The translations under genes were made by a program, and so were the position numbers. 64,000 nucleotides of DNA from the NCBI GenBank assembly GCA_023818965.1, contig JAMWCD010000009.1:1-64000 (forward strand). Reading direction: 5' to 3'. This document shows positions 55,229 to 62,233 of the stretch, one piece after another (within the stretch, counting starts at the first letter, position 1; every line of letters begins with the position of its first letter). The DNA comes from Candidatus Omnitrophota bacterium (lineage in GTDB: Bacteria; Ratteibacteria; UBA8468; B48-G9; DTJG01). The notes under the pieces were generated by a model. The model saw only the letters and a list, made by a program, of their open reading frames with translations. It was not told the DNA's origin and searched no databases.

Positions 55229-55615
55229 TTAATCACCTCCTTTATGGTCACATTGTGCCTTTTTTATACCGTAGTTTTTACCTCCCCCAGGCTGACATAA
55301 ATTTCCTCTGGAGGAAAGTTCACCTTTGACTAATCTGTCTATCACATCAGTAATTTTACCCTCAATCCCTACCACTGTTTCTATTCCATACTGTTGAAAT
55401 AGAGTTGCTGCACGTTGTCCCATACCTCCGCAGATGATGCAGTTTACACCTTTCTGACGGAAAAACTCCGGCAGAAATCCAGGTTCATGTCCTGGGTTGT
55501 TCAATGTCTCCTTTTTTATAACCTTATTGTCTTCAATATCAACAATCGTAAAGGATGGACACCTGCCAAAATGTGGCGATACAAAGTCACCATCTGTTGA
55601 AATAACGAAACGCAT
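55229..55615 (-). CDS. NifX/NifB-like cofactor-binding protein, copy 1
   Basis: A 128-residue dinitrogenase-iron-molybdenum-cofactor-binding family protein. FVSPHFGRCPSFTIVDIED and GVNCIICGGMGQRAATLFQQYG are the family landmarks. Such domains bind metal clusters or cofactor precursors. No nitrogenase genes are in the window, so the cargo is unknown. The C-terminal tail has Cys and His (CQPGGG...QCDHKGGD). It lies one base before the zinc-ribbon gene. Confidence 0.82.
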   Translation of the reverse strand: MRFVISTDGDFVSPHFGRCPSFTIVDIEDNKVIKKETLNNPGHEPGFLPEFFRQKGVNCIICGGMGQRAATLFQQYGIETVVGIEGKITDVIDRLVKGELSSRGNLCQPGGGKNYGIKKAQCDHKGGD

Positions 55616-55672
55616 ATTGACCCCCCTTATTTATTGTTTGGTTCTGCCAAACTTGGCTAATTATTTTTTTAC

Positions 55673-55902
55673 CCTCTTTCTTTCCCGTCCCAGCGGCGGG
55701 CGAAGTCTCTCAAAAAATCCACCCCCACCCTCCTTTAATAAAGGAGGGAAAGAAAGATTTCCCTTTTGCAACCCCCCTTCCATTCCCCCTTTTTTCAATT
55801 TTTCCTTCTATTCTCCCCCTTTTCTAAAATCCCCCTTCTCTTCCCCCTTTTTCAAAGGGGGACAGAGGGGGATTGAGGGGGATTTCATAACTTATTTGAC
55901 AC
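55673..55902. repeat. palindromic C/G-tract repeat, copy 3
   Basis: Between the two NifX-like genes (gap 55616-55905) sits a copy of the repeat found at 4040-4325, same orientation: CCCTCCTTT/AAAGGAGGG hairpin near 55725-55750, stacked CCCCCTT / AAGGGGG modules and the end TTTCATAACTTATTTGACAC (55883-55902). A long ORF seen across it is a composition artefact. Confidence 0.65.
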
Positions 55903-55905
55903 TAC

Positions 55906-56289
55906 CTATTGTTTTTTACCGCCCATCCCGGAATGTGGCAATACTGTAGGAGTGGCAGCAGGGATTGCTTTCAAAGAGCCCTTTTTAAAGTTTTCTACAG
56001 CATCCTTTATTTTGCCGGTCAGTCCGGTTACTACTTTAATATCTGCCTGCTGAAGTACCCTCGCTGCATTAGGTCCAAGGTTACCTGTAAAAATAACCTC
56101 AACCCCTTTTTCTGCCATCATTGTTGCATTCTGGATTCCCACGCCACCCATTCCTGTTGCATTTGTATTGGGAATTGCTTCAAAGGTGTCTGTTTCTGTA
56201 TCATAAAGGATAAAATAGGCACACCTGCCAAAACGAGGGTCAACATTGGCTTCTAAGCTATTTCCGTCAGCGGTTATGCATATCTTCAT
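55906..56289 (-). CDS. NifX/NifB-like cofactor-binding protein, copy 2
   Basis: A 127-residue member of the same family as the gene at 55229: VDPRFGRCAYFILYDTETD, GMGGVGIQNATMMAEKGVEVIFTGNLGPNA and a C-terminal GMGGKKQ. The two copies differ clearly, so the duplication is old. The repeat copy between them separates it from the rest of the locus. Confidence 0.82.
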   Translation of the reverse strand: MKICITADGNSLEANVDPRFGRCAYFILYDTETDTFEAIPNTNATGMGGVGIQNATMMAEKGVEVIFTGNLGPNAARVLQQADIKVVTGLTGKIKDAVENFKKGSLKAIPAATPTVLPHSGMGGKKQ

Positions 56290-56348
56290 TTTGTATTCCC
56301 CCCTGATTGTTGCACGCAGGGCGGCAAAATGCCGCCCTGTGTGTTCTT

Positions 56349-56723
56349 TTACTTCTCTCCTGCCTTTTCTTCAAGTTCAGCAAGCCGTTTCTTCATCTCT
56401 TCCAGTTGCTCCTGAAGAACTTTTGTTTGTTCAAGAAGCAATTTTTTCTCTTCTTCAGGACTTACCTTCCAAACACCATAAGGGTCATAGGCAGGATAGG
56501 CATAAGGATATCCAGAGTAAGGATATCCATAGAGTGCCCATCTTTTCCAGAAGAATCCGCGGCCAAATCCCCTGCCAAACCCACGGCCTCTTCCAAAGCC
56601 AAATCCTAAACCCCCAACATAGGGGTTCATATAACCGGGCACTCCATAGCCAGCACAATACCCTGCTTTCCTTCCTGTCATTGGACCGAGTCCAAGAGGT
56701 CCTGTTCCATCTCCACCTGGCAT
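56349..56723 (-). CDS. DUF5320-like Gly/Phe/Tyr-rich protein
   Basis: A 124-residue protein starting MPGGDGTGPLG. The middle is low-complexity (FGFGRGRGFGRGFGRG; YPYSGYPYAYPAYDPYG) and the end is a coiled coil (about residues 85-122). DUF5320-type proteins often accompany NifX and MinD genes, but their function is unknown. ATG at 56723 has GGGAGGTG upstream. It probably dimerises or forms fibrils via the coil. Confidence 0.72.
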   Translation of the reverse strand: MPGGDGTGPLGLGPMTGRKAGYCAGYGVPGYMNPYVGGLGFGFGRGRGFGRGFGRGFFWKRWALYGYPYSGYPYAYPAYDPYGVWKVSPEEEKKLLLEQTKVLQEQLEEMKKRLAELEEKAGEK

Positions 56724-56738
56724 TTTAATCACCTCCCT

Positions 56739-56993
56739 TTATTTCTTGATTTCTTTTTCAAGTGTATTTATTCTTTCCTGAATTGCTTTGAGTTCTTCTT
56801 TCAAAATTTCCTCCTCCTGTTTAAGTACGTCAATTTCTTCCTGGGGAGTGATCCATGGTCGGGTATAGTCCCACCAGAAAGGTGCACAGGGATACCAGCA
56901 TCTTCCCCATGCAGGAAATCCCATCGATGCCCTCATCCATCCAGGAAGACCTGTCATTCTATACCAGTTTCTCCATCCTCTTCCCCAGAACAT
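56739..56993 (-). CDS. DUF5320-like Trp/Gly-rich protein
   Basis: An 84-residue protein with a Trp-rich first half (MFWGRGWRNWYRM, WGRCWYPCAPFWW) and a C-terminal coiled coil (about residues 52-84). It resembles the adjacent DUF5320-like protein in layout but lacks the MPGGDG start. ATG at 56993 follows AAGGAGGTGAGATT, which decides the start. Confidence 0.6.
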   Translation of the reverse strand: MFWGRGWRNWYRMTGLPGWMRASMGFPAWGRCWYPCAPFWWDYTRPWITPQEEIDVLKQEEEILKEELKAIQERINTLEKEIKK

Positions 56994-56997
56994 AATC

Positions 56998-57459
56998 TCA
57001 CCTCCTTTCAACATTGCAATCATTGCACAATCCATAAAACTGGATGATATGGTTTTTTATTTTGAATTTATATTTTTCAGAGAGTGCTTTTTCTGTTCTT
57101 TCCATCAGTTCTTTTTCTTCATCAGTAAAATCAGTATAATCAATGATTTTTCCGCATCCTGTACAAACAAGGTGATGGTGATGAGAAATCTTGTTGCCCA
57201 TCATTAGTTCATATCTTGCCTTTCCGTCGCCGAAGTCAAACTTCTGTATAACTCCCAAACGTGTAAGCAAATCAAGCGTTCTGTATACAGTAGCAAAACC
57301 AATGGTCGGATTTATTCTATGAGCAATAATGAATATTTCTTCTGCACTGAAATGATGTTCAGGCCTTTTTGAAAGAACATCAAGAATAATCATCCTTGTT
57401 TGCGTCATTCTCAATCCTTCCTGCATCATCCTTTTGTGTATCCATGGGTTTCCAAACAT
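56998..57459 (-). CDS. Fur-family metal regulator
   Basis: A 153-residue Fur/PerR-like repressor. The winged helix contains FSAEEIFIIAHRINPTIGFATVYRTLDLLTRLG; metal residues lie in HHHHLVCTGCGKIIDYTDF, and CNDC completes a structural CxxC pair. It is the first gene of the metal locus and has its own Fur box and consensus promoter, indicating autoregulation. PerR or other metal specificity cannot be ruled out from sequence alone. Confidence 0.88.
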   Translation of the reverse strand: MFGNPWIHKRMMQEGLRMTQTRMIILDVLSKRPEHHFSAEEIFIIAHRINPTIGFATVYRTLDLLTRLGVIQKFDFGDGKARYELMMGNKISHHHHLVCTGCGKIIDYTDFTDEEKELMERTEKALSEKYKFKIKNHIIQFYGLCNDCNVERR

Positions 57460-57473
57460 TTTTTCTCCTTATT

Positions 57474-57492
57474 GATAATAATTCTCATTATC
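57474..57492. promoter_or_regulatory. Fur box
   Basis: GATAATAATTCTCATTATC matches the classic Fur box (GATAATGATAATCATTATC) at 16 of 19 positions and is palindromic. It directly follows the -10 element of the fur promoter, so bound repressor would block transcription. Confidence 0.7.
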
Positions 57493-57521
57493 ATTATACC
57501 CGCACAAAACCCCTCTGTCAA
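57493..57521 (-). promoter_or_regulatory. consensus promoter of the fur/metal locus
   Basis: TTGACA (57521-57516) and TATAAT (57498-57493) with a 17-base spacer form a perfect sigma-70 consensus in the 73-base gap between znuB and fur. It drives the 57459-50724 string, at least as far as the repeat at 55673. Confidence 0.75.
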
Positions 57522-57532
57522 GAGATGATATT

Positions 57533-58327
57533 TTATCTTTTGAGTAAGAGAGATATCAGATAACAGAAAGAGGAAAGAAGGACTATGGTTGCACCAGAGG
57601 GAAGATTGAGAAAATATGAAAGGAAAAGCCCTGCGATCATCAGAAAAATTCCAAGGAGTACAGAAAAAAGCATTATCTTCTTCAAACTGTGAAAAAATTG
57701 GCTTATTATTGCAGATGGTATTGTAAGAAGTGCAATGACAAGTATAACGCCAACGACCCTCAAAAGTAAAACAGTTGTAAGAGCAACAAGAAACAAAAGA
57801 AAAAGATAAAAGAAGCCAACATTCAGGCCTCTCACTCTTGAAAATTCTTCATCAAAACATATTGCAAGGAATTCCTTGTAGAATAAAATAACAGAAATGA
57901 AAATGAAGAAATCAAGAAAAATCATCAATTTAATATCTGACTCTGTGATGGTGAGGATACTTCCGAATAGATAGGAAAACAGGTCAGGTGCATATGTTTT
58001 TGAAAGCGAGATAAATATTATTCCGAGTGACATCCCGACTGCCCATAAAACACCAATAATTGTATCTTCTTTTTCTTTTGCTTTTAAACTTGCCTCACCC
58101 ATGAGAAATGAAGAAAATACACCAAATAAAAGTGCACCGAACAGAGGATTAAAACCCAAAAAATAACCAATACCTATACCACCAAAACATGCATGGGATA
58201 TTCCGCCGCTAATAAAGACAATCCTTTTAGACACAACATAACTGCCAATAATTCCGCATGCAATGCTTGCAAGAACTCCTCCAATCAACCCATTTCTGAA
58301 AAATTCAAATTGTAGAGATTCAATCAT
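57533..58327 (-). CDS. znuB: zinc ABC transporter permease ZnuB
   Basis: A 264-residue membrane permease of the ABC-3 metal uptake family with about eight helices. GGISHACFGGIGIGYFLGF and GLNVGFFYLFLLFLVALTTVLLLRVVGVILVIALLTIPSAI are the family landmarks. It overlaps znuC by eight bases. Confidence 0.9.
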   Translation of the reverse strand: MIESLQFEFFRNGLIGGVLASIACGIIGSYVVSKRIVFISGGISHACFGGIGIGYFLGFNPLFGALLFGVFSSFLMGEASLKAKEKEDTIIGVLWAVGMSLGIIFISLSKTYAPDLFSYLFGSILTITESDIKLMIFLDFFIFISVILFYKEFLAICFDEEFSRVRGLNVGFFYLFLLFLVALTTVLLLRVVGVILVIALLTIPSAIISQFFHSLKKIMLFSVLLGIFLMIAGLFLSYFLNLPSGATIVLLSSFCYLISLLLKR

Positions 58328-59081
58328 GTTCTTTTAAAACCCTGTGTGGAATTCCATGTGCAATCATATCAACAGGACATCCATATACAGCCATTAATTC
58401 ATCCATCTTTATTTCCTTTGAATCATGGAAGTAGAGTTTTCTATTAATACAGGCAATCTTGTCAACATACGCAGATATAATTCCGATATCATGTGAAACA
58501 AGAATTATTGTCATTTTCTCTTGTTCTTTTAGTTTTTTCAATAATTCATAAAACTCTTTTTCTCTCGGGCTATCAACATTTGCCATTGGCTCATCAAGAA
58601 GTAAAATCTGCGGGTGGCTTACAAGCGCTCTTGCAACAAAGACCCTCTGCCTTTCGCCACCAGAAAGTTCACCAATCTTTTTATTTTTATATTTCTCCAT
58701 TTCAACCTGTTTCAGTGCTGCCTCAGATATTTCCTTATCCTCCTTTGAATAGTTTTTGAAGTACTTTGTTCTGTTCAACCTTCCTGTAAGGACAACTTCC
58801 CACACCGTTATAGGAAATTTCAAATCAAAGAAGACATACTGCGGAACATAACCGATATATTCCCTTCCCTTTTCAGGAGTTTCTCCCATTATCTTAATAT
58901 CGCCCTTATATGGCTTGATAATGCCAAGCATTGTCTTTAAAAGTGTTGTTTTGCCGCCTCCATTTGGTCCAATGATACCAAGAAAATCGTTCCTTTTTAC
59001 ACTCAAGTTTATATCTTCCAGAACCACCATATCACGGAGCTTTACATATAAATTTTTTATTTCAATAACATTTTCATTCAC
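58320..59081 (-). CDS. znuC: zinc ABC transporter ATPase ZnuC
   Basis: A 253-residue ATPase: Walker A GPNGGGKTTLLK, Q-loop YVPQ, signature LSGGERQRVFVARAL and Walker B LLLDEPMANVD. The H-loop is VSHDIG. It energises ZnuB. It overlaps znuA by eight bases. Confidence 0.92.
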   Translation of the reverse strand: MNENVIEIKNLYVKLRDMVVLEDINLSVKRNDFLGIIGPNGGGKTTLLKTMLGIIKPYKGDIKIMGETPEKGREYIGYVPQYVFFDLKFPITVWEVVLTGRLNRTKYFKNYSKEDKEISEAALKQVEMEKYKNKKIGELSGGERQRVFVARALVSHPQILLLDEPMANVDSPREKEFYELLKKLKEQEKMTIILVSHDIGIISAYVDKIACINRKLYFHDSKEIKMDELMAVYGCPVDMIAHGIPHRVLKEHD

Positions 59082-59877
59082 TCAGGACCTCCTTTAATTT
59101 TTTGATTGTTTCAATCACATCTTTTGAAAGCGGGTCAATAGAAACAACCTTTCCATCTATTGCCTTTGCAATAACTTTCGCTGTCCTGGGATTAAATTGT
59201 GGTTCTGTAATTACAACCTTTATATTTTTTTCTCTTGCGAATTTTATTAAATTTTTTATATCTTTTGGTCCTGGTTCACTCTCTCCAAGTTGAACCGGTA
59301 TCTGAGTAAATCCATAGTCACGTGCAAAATAACCAAAGGCAGGATGAAAAACAATAAATTGCTTTTCTGCCTTATCTCTCAGGTCATGTAAAATTTCGTT
59401 ATCAAGTTTTTCTATTTTTCTCATATACATGTCATAGTTTTCTTTATAGAATTTCTCATTTTTCTTATCAATCTCACACAGCCCATTGAGGATATTCAGA
59501 GAAATAATTTTTATGTTTCTCAACGAGTTCCAGATATGAGGATCATTCTTTATTAAATCAATTCCTTTTGAAGTATCATAGACCTTCATATTTCTATTTA
59601 ACTTTAGTATCTTTCCAAGATAAAGATTTTCAAACTCTATTTGGGTTCCAACCTTAAAGTAGGCGACGGATTTTGATATTTCCTTTAACTGTGATGGCTT
59701 TGGTTCATATGTATGCGGTTCAGCCCCGGGTGGAACCAAAACAACCACATTTATCTTATCCTTCCCAATGTTCTCAATAATTCCTGCATAGGGTAAAATG
59801 GTTGTTCCAACATTTATTTTCACTTCACAAAAAGACATTGCTGAAAAGAGAAGGAAAACGAACCCAAATTTTTTCAT
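59074..59877 (-). CDS. znuA: zinc-binding periplasmic protein ZnuA
   Basis: A 267-residue cluster A-I solute-binding protein. After a signal peptide (about residues 1-18) the metal ligands are His55 (EPHTYEP), His114 (DPHIWNS) and His178 (VFHPAFGYFA), with Asp248 (SIDPLS). The His-rich loop of many ZnuA proteins is absent. Manganese uptake is possible, but the Zur-like box supports zinc. ATG at 59877 overlaps the zur stop (ATGA) and has GGAGGAGAAAG upstream. Confidence 0.88.
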   Translation of the reverse strand: MKKFGFVFLLFSAMSFCEVKINVGTTILPYAGIIENIGKDKINVVVLVPPGAEPHTYEPKPSQLKEISKSVAYFKVGTQIEFENLYLGKILKLNRNMKVYDTSKGIDLIKNDPHIWNSLRNIKIISLNILNGLCEIDKKNEKFYKENYDMYMRKIEKLDNEILHDLRDKAEKQFIVFHPAFGYFARDYGFTQIPVQLGESEPGPKDIKNLIKFAREKNIKVVITEPQFNPRTAKVIAKAIDGKVVSIDPLSKDVIETIKKLKEVLSE

Positions 59878-60317
59878 CTTTCTCCTCCCATTGATTCCTG
59901 GCAGAGTTTGCATATACCTTTCAGGAATAAATTATGATGATTAATTAAAAAACCTGTTTCTTTTTCAATCTCTCCCTTTAAACTTTCAAAATTACATAAT
60001 TCAAAATCAGAGATTTTATGGCAACGTTCACAGATAATATGGTGATGATGAACTCCTTTGTCTGCAGCACATATCCCATAATAAAAGAGATTTTTCTCAT
60101 CCAGTTCAAACTTTGTCAAAATTCCAATCTTTGTTAAATTGTCAAGATTTCTATAAACAGTTGGGAAACCTATCTTTTTAAAATTAGCCCTGAGATGGCA
60201 GTATACATCAAAGGCAGAAGCATACTTTTTATTTTTCAGAAAAAACTTTATTATTGCGATCCTCTTTGGTGTGGCTTTTAGTTTGTTTTCTTTAAGTGCC
60301 TTCCTGTACTTTTCCAT
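59874..60317 (-). CDS. zur: Fur-family regulator, probable Zur
   Basis: A 147-residue repressor of the Fur family. The winged helix includes FPTVYRNLDNLTKIGILTKF, HHHHIICERC and C-terminal CKLC metal motifs are present. It is the first gene of the znuACB operon, translationally coupled to znuA, and its promoter carries a Zur-like box, so zinc specificity is the best guess. Confidence 0.85.
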   Translation of the reverse strand: MEKYRKALKENKLKATPKRIAIIKFFLKNKKYASAFDVYCHLRANFKKIGFPTVYRNLDNLTKIGILTKFELDEKNLFYYGICAADKGVHHHHIICERCHKISDFELCNFESLKGEIEKETGFLINHHNLFLKGICKLCQESMGGER

Positions 60318-60330
60318 TATTTCCCCTCCT

Positions 60331-60351
60331 AAATGGAAATCATTTTCATTT
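60331..60351. promoter_or_regulatory. Zur-like operator
   Basis: A 21-bp near-perfect palindrome with core ATGGAAATCATTTTCAT (60333-60349) and arms matching at nine of ten positions. It agrees with the Bacillus Zur consensus at 16 of 21 positions and lies just downstream of the -10 box, between promoter and zur start. Confidence 0.65.
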
Positions 60352-60353
60352 AT

Positions 60354-60381
60354 ATTATAAAAAAAATGAACATACTGTCAA
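60354..60381 (-). promoter_or_regulatory. consensus promoter of zur-znuACB
   Basis: TTGACA (60381-60376) and TATAAT (60359-60354) with a 16-base spacer. The rest of the gap to 60597 holds no gene; an 8-bp inverted repeat (AGTTCAAC 60483-60490, GTTGAACT 60508-60515) lacks a T-tract. Confidence 0.72.
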
Positions 60382-60597
60382 GTCAGGTTCGCCACGGGAT
60401 TTGGGATCTATTGAGGGATGCGGGTCCTGTGATTTTGCCTTGTTCGCTATACGGTCTTACCTATTTTTTATTCCTCTTTTCCAGTTCAACAGCACGATAT
60501 GGTAAAAGTTGAACTATTAAGAGTACAAAACTCTGTTTGTGGACACCCGAAAAAAACAGTTACAGCGCAAATTCTTCTTATTACACCCTTGGAATAG

Positions 60598-61182
60598 TCA
60601 GAACGCAGTAAAAAATCCTGTGCTTAGACCGTATTTCTCATAAGACCCCTGCAAATTAAAGTAACCAATGTTTACAATAATTCCAGAATTTTTCTTCAGC
60701 CATTTGCGCAAACCCAATTCCAGGGTGAGAGCATCATGTCTTACTTTTTCTGGAATTAACAGATAGTCAGCCAGATATGCCTCCTGACCATAAGAACAGG
60801 TGAAGTGCCACCACTGTACCCCTTCTTTTCCCCAGGAAACAGAGATTAGATTGGAGAAAGAACTAACAGAACCTGGTTGGTTGTAATTCCAGGATATTTT
60901 ATACTCCCAAACTGACTTGCTTAAATAAACAATGACACCAGTGGAAAGAACATAATCCTCATGGTCGCTTGGTGACCTGACATAAGTAATACCAAAAGGC
61001 ATTATTATGTTTCGCTTCTTACCAAGTTTAAAATCAAAACTGTGGTCTAATCTTATCACAGGAAGATAATCAACCCCGCTTCCAGCAGATATTGAGGTAT
61101 AAGTACAAATTGCTTCCTTAAAAATCTGATTGAAATCTTTTACAAGAAAATTAATCACGGTCTTCAGACCATCTGTAAACAT
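60598..61182 (-). CDS. N-terminally truncated outer-membrane barrel (YaiO-like)
   Basis: A 194-residue beta-rich protein without any signal peptide. The strands (STGVIVYLSKSVWEYKISW, NLISVSWGKEG, HFTCSYGQEAYLADY) and the C-terminal aromatic (STGFFTAF) resemble the barrel of YaiO-type outer-membrane proteins from memory. The first codons lie inside the 3' end of the upstream UroD-like gene (32-base overlap), so the natural export signal is missing. It is probably a 5'-truncated remnant, or the barrel part of a rearranged gene. Confidence 0.5.
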   Translation of the reverse strand: MFTDGLKTVINFLVKDFNQIFKEAICTYTSISAGSGVDYLPVIRLDHSFDFKLGKKRNIIMPFGITYVRSPSDHEDYVLSTGVIVYLSKSVWEYKISWNYNQPGSVSSFSNLISVSWGKEGVQWWHFTCSYGQEAYLADYLLIPEKVRHDALTLELGLRKWLKKNSGIIVNIGYFNLQGSYEKYGLSTGFFTAF

Positions 61183-62233
61183 TCTCTATTAATCTCAGGG
61201 CTTCATCCTCTGATTTGCACGATGTAGAAATAAAAAGACCCCGTGCACTTAAGTTTTCAAGGGCTGTTTTCACTTCGCTGGAAGGAATTGAAATATGAAG
61301 GTTCTTGCCTGCCTTCTGAACTTTTTTCAAGATGTCCATATAATGAAGCGGTGATGGTTTTCCTGCGCCAGGAAGAATTTGAATTGCCTGTAATCGCGGT
61401 AATTCAAGTAATGCGTCAACATGAACAAAATTCCCGATTCCGTCAACATGATATATTGTATAATCAAGAAATTGCGTCTGTTTTTCTATGGCAGGTAAAA
61501 ATATTTCCCTGAATGTTTTCGGTGAAATATTGTAAGCAAAATCATTTTGTGCTGCATAAAATTTACCAGGTGCCCATAAAGGAAACCAGCAGGTTGAACC
61601 TTCATCAACATCTTTTATTATTGGAAATAATGAGTCATAATGTTTACACCACATATCCATCGAAAATATTTCTGCTTCTCTTACCCTTTCTGGTCTATCC
61701 ATGCAATCAAAAAGAAGTTTTTCTGTGCCACGCAATGCAGCAAGTGTATCACCACACCCACCAAAAGCACCAATTGAAACAAGGCACTTCCATTTTGCCT
61801 CAGCAACTCCTCTTTTCAGCAGTTTCAGAGCAAATTGATAATCAGGATGCTGCTGATTAATTTGCAAATGTTCAAATTCTAATTGCTCTTCATTTAAAAT
61901 TGGTGTCCACCAGCCCGTTCTGAAATCAAGATGAACAGGACAACCAAGATATGTTGGAATTGCAGTATGTCCAGGATAACCACCATTCCAGATTGGTAAT
62001 GCCTCACCACCAAAAAATGTATGAGATAGATTATAATCGTTTACCTGGCTGATATAGTCGAGGTCAAACCATTTTTGTTCGATGCTTTCTGGCTCAGGTG
62101 GTCGAGGAATATCAGGTGGATTTTTCTTAGGAGCATAAACAGCAATTGCACATCTACCAAAATACTCAAAAGCCCACCATTTCCTGTAATTTTCCTTTGT
62201 TTGTTCCCAATCGCCCTTGTATAAAAGACCCAT
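61151..62233 (-). CDS. uroporphyrinogen decarboxylase-like protein
   Basis: A 360-residue TIM-barrel protein of the UroD/MtaA superfamily. KWKCLVSIGAFGGCGDTLAALRG, DYTIYHVDGIGNFVHVDAL and QILPGAGKPSPLHYMDILKK are recognisable. Members of this clade found next to sugar-degradation genes are not porphyrin enzymes; many are cobalamin-dependent methyltransferases or uncharacterised. No corrinoid protein is adjacent. The ATG overlaps the upstream gene by one base, so both are co-transcribed. Confidence 0.75.
   Translation of the reverse strand: MGLLYKGDWEQTKENYRKWWAFEYFGRCAIAVYAPKKNPPDIPRPPEPESIEQKWFDLDYISQVNDYNLSHTFFGGEALPIWNGGYPGHTAIPTYLGCPVHLDFRTGWWTPILNEEQLEFEHLQINQQHPDYQFALKLLKRGVAEAKWKCLVSIGAFGGCGDTLAALRGTEKLLFDCMDRPERVREAEIFSMDMWCKHYDSLFPIIKDVDEGSTCWFPLWAPGKFYAAQNDFAYNISPKTFREIFLPAIEKQTQFLDYTIYHVDGIGNFVHVDALLELPRLQAIQILPGAGKPSPLHYMDILKKVQKAGKNLHISIPSSEVKTALENLSARGLFISTSCKSEDEALRLIENVYRWSEDRD

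Noticed and set aside
55497-55949. 150-codon plus-strand ORF
   Set aside because: Runs through the C/G-tract repeat and overlaps both NifX-like genes; composition artefact.
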